A stretch of 64,000 nt of DNA. It comes from Blautia sp. An249 (GTDB lineage: Bacteria; Bacillota; Clostridia; Lachnospirales; Lachnospiraceae). The stretch covers positions 124,001-188,000 of the forward strand of contig NZ_NFJL01000002.1 in the NCBI RefSeq assembly GCF_002159835.1. The letters are read 5' to 3'. Below, piece by piece: positions 27,042 to 35,927 of the stretch (within the stretch, counting starts at the first letter, position 1; each line of letters starts with the position of its first letter). The position numbers were made by a program, and so were the translations under genes. Below the pieces are notes generated by a model, which saw nothing but the letters and a program-made list of their open reading frames with translations, had not been told where the DNA came from and did no database searches.

Positions 27042-27093
27042 ATTATAACGTGTTTGATTTTGACTTTCAATATAGGAACATTAGTGCTATAAT
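27042..27093. promoter_or_regulatory. Back-to-back promoters of the amidohydrolase and paaK genes
   Basis: Minus strand: TTGAAA (plus 27065-27070) and TATAAT (plus 27042-27047), 17-base spacer. Plus strand: the same hexamer read as TTTCAA (27065-27070) is 17 bases from an extended -10, TGCTATAAT (TATAAT at 27088-27093). The two promoters therefore share one -35 position. Confidence 0.65.
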
Positions 27094-27121
27094 AAAAAAT
27101 GATGCCTAAGGAGGTAAAAAG

Positions 27122-28432
27122 ATGATTTGGGCAAAAGAAGAAACCTATTCCAGAGAGGAAATCGAGTGTATCCAGCTTCGTAAGCTGAAGGAGACGGTTT
27201 CCTATATTTATGAAAAAGTAGAGCCTTACCGCAGGAAGATGGACGCGGTTGGAATAAAACCTGCAGATATTCAGAAGCTGTCCGATTTGCAGAAGCTTCC
27301 CTTTACCAATAAATCCGATTTCCGGGATAATTATCCTATGGGACTTTTCGCAGTTCCCAAGAAAGAACTGGTACGTTTCCACGCTTCTTCCGGAACCACC
27401 GGAAAGCCTACAGTCGTGGGATATACCAGAAATGATATGCGGGTATGGACCAATAACGTTTCCCGTATTGCCTGTATGGGAGGGGCCTCCAGCGAGGACA
27501 TTGCCCAGATTGCATTCGGATACGGCACCTTTACAGGAGCCCAGGGTCTTCATGCGGGGCTGGAAAATATCGGGGCGTCGGTAATTCCCACTTCCTCCGG
27601 AAATACCAAGAAGCAGATTATGTTCATGCAGGATCTGGGAACGACTCTTTTAGTAGCGACTCCTTCCTATGCGCTCCATGTGGGGGAAGTGATTCGTTCT
27701 ATGGGACTGGATCCCAAAGAAGATCTGAAGATACACATCGGCCTGTTCGGCGGCGAAGGCATGACAGAACCCATGCGGGATGAAATGCACCGTATCTGGG
27801 GCGATCAGTTCTTATGTACCCAGAATTACGGAATGAGCGAACTGTGCGGACCGGGTGTAGCCGGAGAATGTGAACAGTTAAATGGAATGCATATTAATGA
27901 GGACTGGTTTATTCCGGAGATTATTGATCCGGAAACGGGAGAAGTTCTTCCCCCGGGAAGCAAAGGGGAACTGGTAGTGACCTGCCTTGGAAAAGAGGCT
28001 CTGCCGTTAATCCGGTACAGAACCAAGGATTTGTCCCGCCTGATGTACGAGCCCTGCGCCTGCGGCAGAACCACCTGCAGAATGGAAAATCTTTCAGGAC
28101 GTTCCGACGATATGCTGGTAATCAGAGGAGTAAATGTCTTCCCGACACAGGTGGAGGAAGTGCTTCTGAAGATTCCGGAAATCGGACCTCATTATGAAAT
28201 TGTAGTAGAAAGAAAGAATCGTCTGGATGTTATGACCATTACGGTGGAACTGGTTGACGACCGACTGTTGGATTCCTATTCCAAATTAAGGGAGCTGGAA
28301 AGCAGGGTGCGCAAGAATCTGAAGGCTCTTCTGGGACTGGATGCGGTATTGAAGATTGTAGGACCTATGAGTCTGCAGAGATTTGAAGGAAAAGCAAAAC
28401 GAGTAACAGATTTAAGAGGAGACGGTCTGTAG
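27122..28432 (+). CDS. paaK: Phenylacetate-CoA ligase
   Basis: This adenylate-forming enzyme activates phenylacetate or related aryl acids to CoA thioesters. Seen are the AMP-binding SSGTTGKPTVVGYT, the YGMSEL motif and LIRYRTKDLSRL, then the C-terminal lid with GRSDDMLVIRGVNVFPTQVEE. The length of 436 residues is typical. AAGGAGG precedes the ATG. It is paired with an ACT-domain gene 17 bases downstream. In fermenting clostridia this pair often accompanies indolepyruvate:ferredoxin oxidoreductase (iorAB), which is not here. Confidence 0.9.
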   Translation: MIWAKEETYSREEIECIQLRKLKETVSYIYEKVEPYRRKMDAVGIKPADIQKLSDLQKLPFTNKSDFRDNYPMGLFAVPKKELVRFHASSGTTGKPTVVGYTRNDMRVWTNNVSRIACMGGASSEDIAQIAFGYGTFTGAQGLHAGLENIGASVIPTSSGNTKKQIMFMQDLGTTLLVATPSYALHVGEVIRSMGLDPKEDLKIHIGLFGGEGMTEPMRDEMHRIWGDQFLCTQNYGMSELCGPGVAGECEQLNGMHINEDWFIPEIIDPETGEVLPPGSKGELVVTCLGKEALPLIRYRTKDLSRLMYEPCACGRTTCRMENLSGRSDDMLVIRGVNVFPTQVEEVLLKIPEIGPHYEIVVERKNRLDVMTITVELVDDRLLDSYSKLRELESRVRKNLKALLGLDAVLKIVGPMSLQRFEGKAKRVTDLRGDGL

Positions 28433-28449
28433 AATGGAGGAAATAGACA

Positions 28450-28878
28450 ATGATTAAACAGGTAGCAGTATTTGTGGAAAACAAACCGGGAAGCCTGCGT
28501 GACGTTACAGCGGCGCTTCATGAAAAGAAAGTGAATATTCATGCCTTTGCATGTTTTGACACACCGGAATTCTGCATCTTCCGTATGATTGCCGATAAGC
28601 CGAAAGAAGTAAAAAGCGTTCTGACCGCCAAAGGCTGTGTGACGAAAATCTGCGATGTAATCGCTGTGGAGCTGGAAGATGAACTGGGAGGCCTGGACGG
28701 ACTTTTAGATACTCTGGCAGACAGCAATATCAGCATTAACTACACCTATACTTCTTTCAGAAGAAAACACCAGATACCGGTAGTTATCCTGTATACGGAA
28801 GATATTTTTGAATCGGAAAGTATCTTAAAGAGAAAAGGTTTTCATATTCTGACGGATATAGAAGAATTAAACGGATAA
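28450..28878 (+). CDS. Tandem ACT-domain protein
   Basis: The 142 residues form two ACT folds (about 1-68 and 70-142), each opening with a strand such as QVAVFVENKPGSLRDV. ACT domains bind amino acids. The position directly after paaK suggests an aromatic amino acid-responsive partner of the ligase; that is inference from conserved pairing. The following response regulator begins 27 bases later with no terminator, so read-through is possible. Confidence 0.82.
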   Translation: MIKQVAVFVENKPGSLRDVTAALHEKKVNIHAFACFDTPEFCIFRMIADKPKEVKSVLTAKGCVTKICDVIAVELEDELGGLDGLLDTLADSNISINYTYTSFRRKHQIPVVILYTEDIFESESILKRKGFHILTDIEELNG

Positions 28879-28905
28879 AAGCAGAGTAAATAAGCGGAGA
28901 ATCCA

Positions 28906-29574
28906 ATGTATAAAATATTGATTGTGGAAGATGATTCAGTCATCGCCCGGAGTATTCAGAAACAATTATCAGCGTGGGGCTTAGAGGTGGAATGTGCCGA
29001 CGATTTTCGTCAGGTTATGACCTGCTTCGCCCGGTTTCAGCCCCACCTGGTCCTTTTGGATTTATCTCTGCCCTTTTATAATGGATTTCACTGGTGCGAA
29101 GAGATACGGAAGATTTCTCAGATACCAGTGATTTTCATTTCTTCGGCCTCTGACCAGATGAATATGGTAATGGCCATGACCAGGGGAGCGGATGATTTTG
29201 TGGCTAAGCCCTTTGATATGCAGGTTTTGGTTGCCAAGGTGCAGGCGATGCTGAGAAGGGCATATTCCTTCGGAAATCCGGCGTCCCTTGTGGAACATAA
29301 AGGCGCGATTCTGAATCTGAGCGACGGTTCGTTGTTTTACCAGGGGGAAAATCTGGAACTGACAAAAAACGAATTCCGGATTTTAAAACTTTTAATGGAA
29401 AATCACGGAAATGTGGTTTCCAGGGAGACCATTATGGAAAAACTATGGGAAAGCGACAGCTTTATTGATGACAATACCCTGACAGTAAATGTGACGAGAC
29501 TGCGCAGAAAACTGGAAACTATAGGAATGAAGGAATTTATTCAGACGAAAAAGGGAGTCGGTTATCTGGTATGA
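28906..29574 (+). CDS. OmpR-family response regulator (BceR-like)
   Basis: The receiver domain (about 1-118) has the acidic pair EDD near residue 8, the phospho-acceptor Asp52 in LLDLSLP, and FVAKPFD with the conserved lysine. A winged-helix DNA-binding domain follows (about 128-222; SRETIMEKLW, VTRLRRKLE). It overlaps the kinase gene by 4 bases (ATGA). The Bce-type transporter downstream is its likely target. Confidence 0.9.
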   Translation: MYKILIVEDDSVIARSIQKQLSAWGLEVECADDFRQVMTCFARFQPHLVLLDLSLPFYNGFHWCEEIRKISQIPVIFISSASDQMNMVMAMTRGADDFVAKPFDMQVLVAKVQAMLRRAYSFGNPASLVEHKGAILNLSDGSLFYQGENLELTKNEFRILKLLMENHGNVVSRETIMEKLWESDSFIDDNTLTVNVTRLRRKLETIGMKEFIQTKKGVGYLV

Positions 29575-30563
29575 AAAGGAAAATGCTGGGGGAATATCTG
29601 TGGATGAAAAGACAGATATTCCTTTTTGTCTTTTTGGGGGTTGTTATTTATGCATTCGTGGGGTGGCTGTATGGAGAAGCGGCAGAAACGGTACTGTATC
29701 AGACTTTTCTGTGGATTCTGTTTACAGGAGGGATCCTGCTGGCAGGCTTTCCCTCTTTCTGCCGAAAGACGGAACAGTTAAAATACCTGAAATCTGCCCT
29801 GGATGAGTATCTGGCTGAATTTCCGGAAGCGGAAAATAAGATTGAAGAGCGTTATCAGGAGATTCTGATAAAGATGGAGCAGATTCGGAAAAAACTGCAG
29901 GAAGAGCAGGGAAACCGTTACGATGATCTGAATGATTACTATTCTATGTGGGTACATCAGATTAAGACGCCCATTGCGGCCATGGGGCTTTTGCTGGAGG
30001 ACGCAGATCCGAAACAAAGGCAGGATCTGTCTCTGGAACTGTTTAAAATTGAATCTTATGTGGAAATGGTGACCGGTTATTTAAGAACAGAAAGTCTGGG
30101 AGGGGACTGGCTGTTAAAGGAGCAGGATCTGGATTCCATGATCCGCCAGGCAGTAAAAAAGTACGCCAAGATGTTCATCAGCAAGAAGATTTCTCTGAAC
30201 TATGAACCGGTGTCCGCTCAGGTTCTGACCGATGAAAAATGGCTGGTATTTGTTCTGGAGCAGATTTTATCCAACGGATTAAAGTATACAGGAAAAGGGC
30301 AGATCTCCATTTATCTGGAGGATGAAATTCTGGTTATAGAGGATACCGGGATCGGAATTGAGAAAGAAGATCTGCCCCGCATTTTCGAGAAGGGATATAC
30401 GGGAAGAAACGGGAGAACGGATAAAAAGGCTACCGGAATCGGCTTGTACCTGGTAAAGAAGATTATGGATAAACTGGGACACGGGATCTGGATTGATTCA
30501 GAAGTCTCCAAGGGAACAAAAGTTTATCTGGACTTACGGCAAAAGAAACTGGAAATGATATAG
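29571..30563 (+). CDS. Intramembrane-sensing histidine kinase (BceS-like)
   Basis: The 330-residue kinase has two N-terminal membrane helices with a very short loop (about residues 13-62) and no sensor domain, the mark of kinases that sense through an ABC transporter. The phospho-acceptor is His129 in MWVHQIKTPIA. The ATPase domain shows LSNGLKYT (N box), EDTGIGIEKEDL (G1) and GIGLYLVKKI (G2). Its expected partner permease is two genes downstream, past an OLD-like gene. Confidence 0.9.
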   Translation: MKRKMLGEYLWMKRQIFLFVFLGVVIYAFVGWLYGEAAETVLYQTFLWILFTGGILLAGFPSFCRKTEQLKYLKSALDEYLAEFPEAENKIEERYQEILIKMEQIRKKLQEEQGNRYDDLNDYYSMWVHQIKTPIAAMGLLLEDADPKQRQDLSLELFKIESYVEMVTGYLRTESLGGDWLLKEQDLDSMIRQAVKKYAKMFISKKISLNYEPVSAQVLTDEKWLVFVLEQILSNGLKYTGKGQISIYLEDEILVIEDTGIGIEKEDLPRIFEKGYTGRNGRTDKKATGIGLYLVKKIMDKLGHGIWIDSEVSKGTKVYLDLRQKKLEMI

Positions 30564-30574
30564 GGGGAACAGGT

Positions 30575-32464
30575 ATGCAGATAAAAGAGCTGTGGATTCG
30601 AAATTTCAAATCCATTAAGGAAATGCATCTGGAACAGATTGAAAACGCCTTAATCCTGGTGGGAAAGAATAATACAGGGAAGACGGCAGTGCTGGACGCC
30701 ATACGGGTTGCCCTGGGAAACCGGGAAGTCAGAGCGGAAGATTTCCATGAAAATTATGCCAATATTGAAATTCAGGTGTGGCTGGAGATTACGGAGGAAG
30801 AACTGCGGCGTTTTCATCTGATGGGACAGGTCAGTTCCTACCGCAGGTATGAAGTCTGGCTGAAAGACTTTAAAAAGAAGCTTCCTTCTTTTCAGAACGG
30901 GAGACTCTGTTATGAATTTGTGGCAAACCGGGAAGGCAGAATCCGCCTGTCGGACGGCTATAAGAAACAAAATCCTTATATTTCCAAAGTACTTCCTTCT
31001 TTATATTACATTGATATTCAGAGAAACCTGGCCTCTTTTCAGAAGGATCTGCTGCTTTTACAGGAAGATGATCTTTTAAAGCAGATGCGTTCCGGCTGCT
31101 GCATGTTTGATCGTTCCAGAAACTGCAGCTATTGTTTTTCCTGTATCGGTCTGATTAACCGGAAACAGCCGGAGGACTTAAATGTGCTGGAAGCGGCCAA
31201 ACTTCTGGATTACAAACTCTATCAGCGGAATCTGGACGGTTTTTCTGAAAAGGTCAATGAGATTTTCCGGCGAAACGGCGGGACGGGAGAAATCTGTTAT
31301 TCCATGAATCACGATGTGGAAAGGATGCTTTCCGTACGGGCAGAGCTTGTGGAACCGGGAAGAAAAGAGAAAAGACCGGTGGAACATATGGGGAAGGGAA
31401 TGCGGAGCATTTATATGCTGTCCCTTCTGGAAGCCCATGCCCAGGGGGAAAACGGCAATCCGGGGATTGTGCTGGTAGAAGAGCCGGAGATTTTTCTCCA
31501 TCCTCAGATGCAGAAAGTATCTGAAGAAATTCTCTATCGGATTTCCAGAAGGAATCAGGTTATATTTTCCACCCACTCGCCCAACCTGCTTCCGGATTTT
31601 AATTCCCGGCAGATACGGCAGATTTACGTGGATGAGGAGGGATACTCCCAGGTTCGCAAAAAAACGGACATCAGCCTGATTTTAAGAGATCTGGGATATA
31701 CGGCAGGGGACTTAATGAATGTGGACTTTGTATTTATTGTGGAAGGGAAACAGGATAAGAACCGTCTGCCCCTGCTTTTAAGAAAGTATTATTCCGAAGT
31801 TTATAAAGAAGACGGGAAACTGTTCCGGGTGGCGATTCTCTCCACCAACAGCTGTACCAATATTAAAACCTATGCAAATCTGAAGTATATGAATCAGATT
31901 TACTTAAAAGACCGTTTCCTGATGATTCGGGACGGGGACGGAAAGGATCCCCGGGAACTGAAAAAACAGCTCTGTAAATATTATGAGGACCGCAGAGCGG
32001 AAGACGCAGACGGCCTGGTGCGGGTAACGGAGAAAAACGTGCTGATTCTGAAATATTATTCCTTTGAAAATTATTTCCTAAATCCAGAGATTATGGCCAG
32101 GCTGGGGATTCTGCCTAAGGAGGAAGCCTTCTATGAAATTTTCCTGGAAAAGTGGAAAGAGTATCTCCATAAGCTGAGAAGTGGGAGGCATTTACAGGAA
32201 GTCCTGGGCCGGGATTTGGAAACCACAGAAGATGTAAAGGCTCATATGGAGGAAATTAAACAGTATCTGCGGGGTCATAATCTGTTCGATATTTTCTATG
32301 GAAGATACCGGGAGGAAGAGGAGGAGCTTTTAAGCCGCTATCTGGATTTGGCTCCCAGGGAAGAATTTCAGGATATTCTGGAAGGGATTGAGCGGTTTAT
32401 CTATTTTGAGAACCGGGTAAAAGAAGAGTCTTACGAAAATGTAAGGATGCCCCGCAAATTGTAA
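30575..32464 (+). CDS. OLD-family ATPase with TOPRIM domain
   Basis: The 629-residue protein starts 11 bases after the kinase. It has an ABC/SMC-like ATPase (Walker A VGKNNTGKT about residues 29-37; Walker B VLVEEPEIFLHP with Glu302 and Glu303; STHSPNLLP) and a TOPRIM domain (FIVEGKQD with Glu390; RDGDGKD with Asp453 and Asp455). These residues match OLD nucleases. An insertion in the ATPase carries five cysteines (175, 176, 184, 187, 190; CC-x7-C-x2-C-x2-C), which could bind zinc or an iron-sulfur cluster. No UvrD-like helicase is adjacent, so it is not a Gabija pair. The location inside a Bce module is unusual, and a nuclease role is inference. Confidence 0.8.
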   Translation: MQIKELWIRNFKSIKEMHLEQIENALILVGKNNTGKTAVLDAIRVALGNREVRAEDFHENYANIEIQVWLEITEEELRRFHLMGQVSSYRRYEVWLKDFKKKLPSFQNGRLCYEFVANREGRIRLSDGYKKQNPYISKVLPSLYYIDIQRNLASFQKDLLLLQEDDLLKQMRSGCCMFDRSRNCSYCFSCIGLINRKQPEDLNVLEAAKLLDYKLYQRNLDGFSEKVNEIFRRNGGTGEICYSMNHDVERMLSVRAELVEPGRKEKRPVEHMGKGMRSIYMLSLLEAHAQGENGNPGIVLVEEPEIFLHPQMQKVSEEILYRISRRNQVIFSTHSPNLLPDFNSRQIRQIYVDEEGYSQVRKKTDISLILRDLGYTAGDLMNVDFVFIVEGKQDKNRLPLLLRKYYSEVYKEDGKLFRVAILSTNSCTNIKTYANLKYMNQIYLKDRFLMIRDGDGKDPRELKKQLCKYYEDRRAEDADGLVRVTEKNVLILKYYSFENYFLNPEIMARLGILPKEEAFYEIFLEKWKEYLHKLRSGRHLQEVLGRDLETTEDVKAHMEEIKQYLRGHNLFDIFYGRYREEEEELLSRYLDLAPREEFQDILEGIERFIYFENRVKEESYENVRMPRKL

Positions 32465-32534
32465 GCTGAAATTATGGCAGCGGCGCCTTTTCTTTTTTAT
32501 ACTGAAACCAGAAAAGAAGAAAAGAGGTTGAAAA

Positions 32535-33302
32535 ATGGCATTACTGGAAGTACAGAATGTAAAAAAGATTTACAGTACCCGTTTCGGCGGAAATAAAGTG
32601 CAGGCGCTGACCAAGGTGAACTTTTCTGTGGAAGAGGGAGAGTATGTGGCGATTATGGGGGAATCCGGCTCTGGAAAGACCACCCTTTTAAATATTCTGG
32701 CAGCCCTGGATAAACCCACCGGAGGGAATGTCCTGCTGGAGGGAAAAAGTCTTATGGGACTAAAGGAGAAAGAGATTTCCGCCTTCCGCCGTAAAAATCT
32801 GGGTTTCGTTTTTCAGGATTTTAATCTGCTGGATAATTTCAGCGTCCGGGATAATATTTATCTTCCTCTGGTTCTGGCCGGAGAGGATTACCGGGAAATG
32901 GAGCAGAAGATCCGTCCTCTTGCCAGACAGCTTGGTCTGCAGGAGATTCTGGAGAAATATCCTTATGAGATTTCCGGAGGACAGCAGCAGAGAACGGCGG
33001 TTGCCAGGGCGCTGATCACAAGTCCCAGGCTGGTGCTTGCAGATGAACCCACAGGTTCCCTGGATTCCCGCTCGGCAGGACAGCTGCTGGATATGTTCGG
33101 GGAGATTAACCGGCAGGGACAGACCATCTTAATGGTTACCCACAGTACCCAGGCGGCCAGTCATGCCAGCCGGGTTCTGTTTATTAAAGACGGGGAGGTC
33201 TTCCATCAGATTTACCGGGGAGACCGCAGCGGACAGCAGATGTACCAGCAGATTTCCAATACCCTGACCATCCTTGCGACAGGCGGTGAGTATCATGAAT
33301 AG
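32535..33302 (+). CDS. ABC transporter ATP-binding protein (BceA-like)
   Basis: The 255-residue ATPase has Walker A GESGSGKTT, the Q-loop FQDFNLLDNFS, the signature SGGQQQRTAVARAL, Walker B LVLADEPTGSLD and the switch MVTHST. It belongs to the MacB/LolD/BceA group that drives mechanotransmission permeases against peptide antibiotics. AGAGG precedes the ATG. The stop overlaps the permease start by 8 bases. Confidence 0.93.
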   Translation: MALLEVQNVKKIYSTRFGGNKVQALTKVNFSVEEGEYVAIMGESGSGKTTLLNILAALDKPTGGNVLLEGKSLMGLKEKEISAFRRKNLGFVFQDFNLLDNFSVRDNIYLPLVLAGEDYREMEQKIRPLARQLGLQEILEKYPYEISGGQQQRTAVARALITSPRLVLADEPTGSLDSRSAGQLLDMFGEINRQGQTILMVTHSTQAASHASRVLFIKDGEVFHQIYRGDRSGQQMYQQISNTLTILATGGEYHE

Positions 33303-35295
33303 AAGAGGATTTTACAGCCGGATGGCTATAAGGAATATCTGGAAGAACAAGAGGGTGTATCTCCCCTATCTGCTTACCTGTATCTGCGCCGCCGCCATGT
33401 TTTACATGATGCATTTTCTTACCTGGAACAAAGAGATTGATAAGATGGAAGGGGGCGATGACATTCGCAGCCTGCTGGCGCTGGGAAGTGTGGTCATCGG
33501 GATTTTCTCTTTTATCTTTTTAATATACAGCAACCAATTTGTGATGAAGCAGAGAAAAAAAGAACTGGCCTTATACAATATCCTGGGACTGGAGAAAAAA
33601 CACATCCGGAGGATACTGTTTTCAGAGAGTCTGATTGCAGCAGCGCTCAGTCTGGCAGGAGGATGTGCGGCGGGAATTGCAGGAAGCAAGCTGATGCTGC
33701 TTATATTTCTGAAAATCTTACGACTGCCGGTGGTATTCGGTTTTTATATATCCGGAAAGGGGATTACTTCCTGTCTCTGTCTGTTTGGAGCTGTCTTTCT
33801 TCTTATTTTGCTGGACAACTGCAGAAGAATTCAGATGACCAGTCCCATGGAACTGTTAAACAGCCAGAGAGCCGGAGAAAAAATGCCGAAAGCCCGTTGG
33901 GCTTTGGCAGTTGTGGGGATACTGTGCACAGGCAGCGGCTATTATCTGGCCATAACCACAAAATCCCCTCTGGCGGCCATGGCGGTCTTCTTTCTGGCAG
34001 TTCTGCTGGTGACAGTCGGAACGTATTTTCTGTTTATGGCCGGAAGTATTGCCCTGCTGACTTTTTTGAAGAAAAGAAAGTCCTTCTATTATAAGACCAG
34101 AAACTTCGCCAGCGTTTCCGGACTCATCTACCGGATGAAGCAGAATGCGGCGGGGCTGGCAAGCATCTGTATTTTAAGCACAGCGGTCCTTCTGATGGTG
34201 TCTGCCACAGTATGTCTGTATGTGGGGCTTAATCAGATAACAGACGCCAGATTTGCCAGGGAGCTGCAGATGACCTTTAATGGCGGGACTGCTCAGGAAC
34301 GGGAAACTGTCCGAAACGAGGTATACCGCCTGCTGAAGGAAAACCATATTTCCTATAAAAATGTTCAGGAGTATCAGACTTTTACCAACGTGGTGATTGA
34401 AACCGAGGGAAAACTGGAATGGGCGGACAAGAAAAACGGAAAAGAAGCTCTGACAGGGTCCAGGATGTTAAATCTGCTGACTGCAGAACAGTATGAAAAT
34501 CTCAGCGGGAAAAAGGTATCTCTGAAAGAGGGTGAGGTTCTGTTTTTTACAGATGGCAAGGGACAGGAGAGAGAATCGGTTACGATAGAAGATCAGACTT
34601 TCCGGATTGTGGGAACGCTGAAAGAGGCTCCCTATCGGGGCGTGTTGATTGGGACGATGGATATGTATTTTCTGATTGTAACCGAACCGGATTTTAACAG
34701 GATTGTAAACGGCCAGGATCCGGCGTACGCGGAAGGAATTACTCTGCAGATGGGAGTTGATCTGGAAGGAACCGATGAGGAGAAAATCCAGGACTTCCGT
34801 ATTTTAACTGCAGGGATGAAAGAGAGGATTTCTCCTGTGATAAGTGCAGAGGGAAACGGGCATTATTATGTAGAATGTCGGCAGGACAGCGAGAAACTGT
34901 TTCGCATTATCTATGGAGGGCTTTTCTTTTTAGGAAGTTTTCTGGGGCTTTTATTCCTTCTTGCCACTGCTTTGATTATTTATTATAAACAGGTTTCGGA
35001 GGGATATGAGGATCGGGAACGTTTCCAGATTATGCAGAAGGTGGGGATGGATAAAAAAGAGGTTCACCAGTCCATTCGCAGACAGGTCTGGATGGTGTTT
35101 TTCCTTCCATTGGGAATGGCCGTGCTTCATATGGCGGCTGCGTTTCCGCTGGTAAAGAGGCTGTTGGCTCTTATGAACCTGTACCAGACCTCCCTGTATA
35201 TTGTCTGCACATTGGGAACCATACTGGTGTTTGCCCTGGTGTACGGGATTATTTACTGGATTACGGCCAGAACCTATTACCGGATTGTGAATTGA
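33295..35295 (+). CDS. ABC transporter permease (BceB-like, FtsX domains)
   Basis: The ATG at 33295 is preferred to a TTG at 33274; AGGCGGTGAG precedes it. The 666 residues show about ten membrane helices with FtsX-like cores and a large extracellular domain between helices seven and eight (about residues 305-525), the BceB layout for binding bacitracin-like antibiotics or their lipid targets. The gene ends the operon before a terminator. The specific drug cannot be told. Confidence 0.9.
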   Translation: MNRRGFYSRMAIRNIWKNKRVYLPYLLTCICAAAMFYMMHFLTWNKEIDKMEGGDDIRSLLALGSVVIGIFSFIFLIYSNQFVMKQRKKELALYNILGLEKKHIRRILFSESLIAAALSLAGGCAAGIAGSKLMLLIFLKILRLPVVFGFYISGKGITSCLCLFGAVFLLILLDNCRRIQMTSPMELLNSQRAGEKMPKARWALAVVGILCTGSGYYLAITTKSPLAAMAVFFLAVLLVTVGTYFLFMAGSIALLTFLKKRKSFYYKTRNFASVSGLIYRMKQNAAGLASICILSTAVLLMVSATVCLYVGLNQITDARFARELQMTFNGGTAQERETVRNEVYRLLKENHISYKNVQEYQTFTNVVIETEGKLEWADKKNGKEALTGSRMLNLLTAEQYENLSGKKVSLKEGEVLFFTDGKGQERESVTIEDQTFRIVGTLKEAPYRGVLIGTMDMYFLIVTEPDFNRIVNGQDPAYAEGITLQMGVDLEGTDEEKIQDFRILTAGMKERISPVISAEGNGHYYVECRQDSEKLFRIIYGGLFFLGSFLGLLFLLATALIIYYKQVSEGYEDRERFQIMQKVGMDKKEVHQSIRRQVWMVFFLPLGMAVLHMAAAFPLVKRLLALMNLYQTSLYIVCTLGTILVFALVYGIIYWITARTYYRIVN

Positions 35296-35351
35296 AGTTG
35301 ATTTATAAATGTTAACTTTCTAAAATTCTATCTTTGATAGTAAAAAAAGAA

Positions 35352-35394
35352 AAAGTGGCTATTCCCTTAATTTATGAGGGTAGCCATTTTTCTT
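35352..35394 (+). terminator. Terminator after the BceAB-like genes
   Basis: A stem of TGGCTA with TAGCCA, extended through CCCT/AGGG with a small bulge, is flanked by an A run on the left and TTTTTCTTTTT on the right. The rest of 35296-35520 shows no gene. Confidence 0.75.
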
Positions 35395-35525
35395 TTTGCA
35401 GCATCTATAGCAATGGTTGGAAATATCAGAATCAAAAATTATATGCCTGATATATAATCGCAAAATGCAAGGCTGTTTTAAAAAGAAAATAATTAGAAAT
35501 AATGAAAATTGGTATGTATTTTACA

Positions 35526-35573
35526 TTGACTAGCAGATTCATATGTGCTAGTATTTAGTTAGACTAAATACTA
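35526..35573 (+). promoter_or_regulatory. Promoter and palindromic operator of the PadR unit
   Basis: TTGACT (35526-35531) and TAGTAT (35549-35554) are 17 bases apart, with an extended TGC. The -10 is the start of a perfect inverted repeat: TAGTATTTAGT (35549-35559) and ACTAAATACTA (35563-35573), three bases between. A dimeric regulator bound there would block the promoter, so autorepression by the PadR protein 13 bases downstream is expected. Confidence 0.85.
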
Positions 35574-35585
35574 AGCGGAGAAGAA

Positions 35586-35921
35586 ATGGTTAATGAATTT
35601 GAAAAACAGATTAAGCGGGGGATGCTGGATATTATTATTCTTAATATGCTGACACAGAAACCATGTCATGGATATGAATTACTACAAGAAATTAAGAGAA
35701 GTTCACAAATTTTTGAATCATTAAAAGAAGGGACTTTGTATCCAAGATTATACCGATTGCTTGATAATGAATGTATAGAGTTTAATTTAGCGGTTGACGA
35801 AAAAAAATCAAAAGTAAAAAAAATATATAATATTACAAAAAAAGGAAAAATCCAACTGGAAGAATTATTAAAAATATGGGATATGTTTGTAGAAGATATG
35901 TCTTCTGTTTTGGGGAGATGA
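35586..35921 (+). CDS. PadR-family transcriptional regulator
   Basis: The 111-residue protein is a PadR-type winged helix (KQIKRGMLDIIILNMLTQKP, HGYELLQEIK, EGTLYPRLYRLLDN) with a short C-terminal helix for dimerisation. Codon use is AT-rich compared with the flanking genes. It is the first gene of a three-gene unit and is probably autorepressed at the palindrome in its promoter. Confidence 0.92.
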   Translation: MVNEFEKQIKRGMLDIIILNMLTQKPCHGYELLQEIKRSSQIFESLKEGTLYPRLYRLLDNECIEFNLAVDEKKSKVKKIYNITKKGKIQLEELLKIWDMFVEDMSSVLGR

Positions 35922-35927
35922 AAAATA

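Noticed and set aside
30575-32464. A Gabija-type defence system for the OLD-like gene
   Set aside because: Gabija needs a UvrD-like helicase partner (GajB). None of the neighbouring genes is a helicase.
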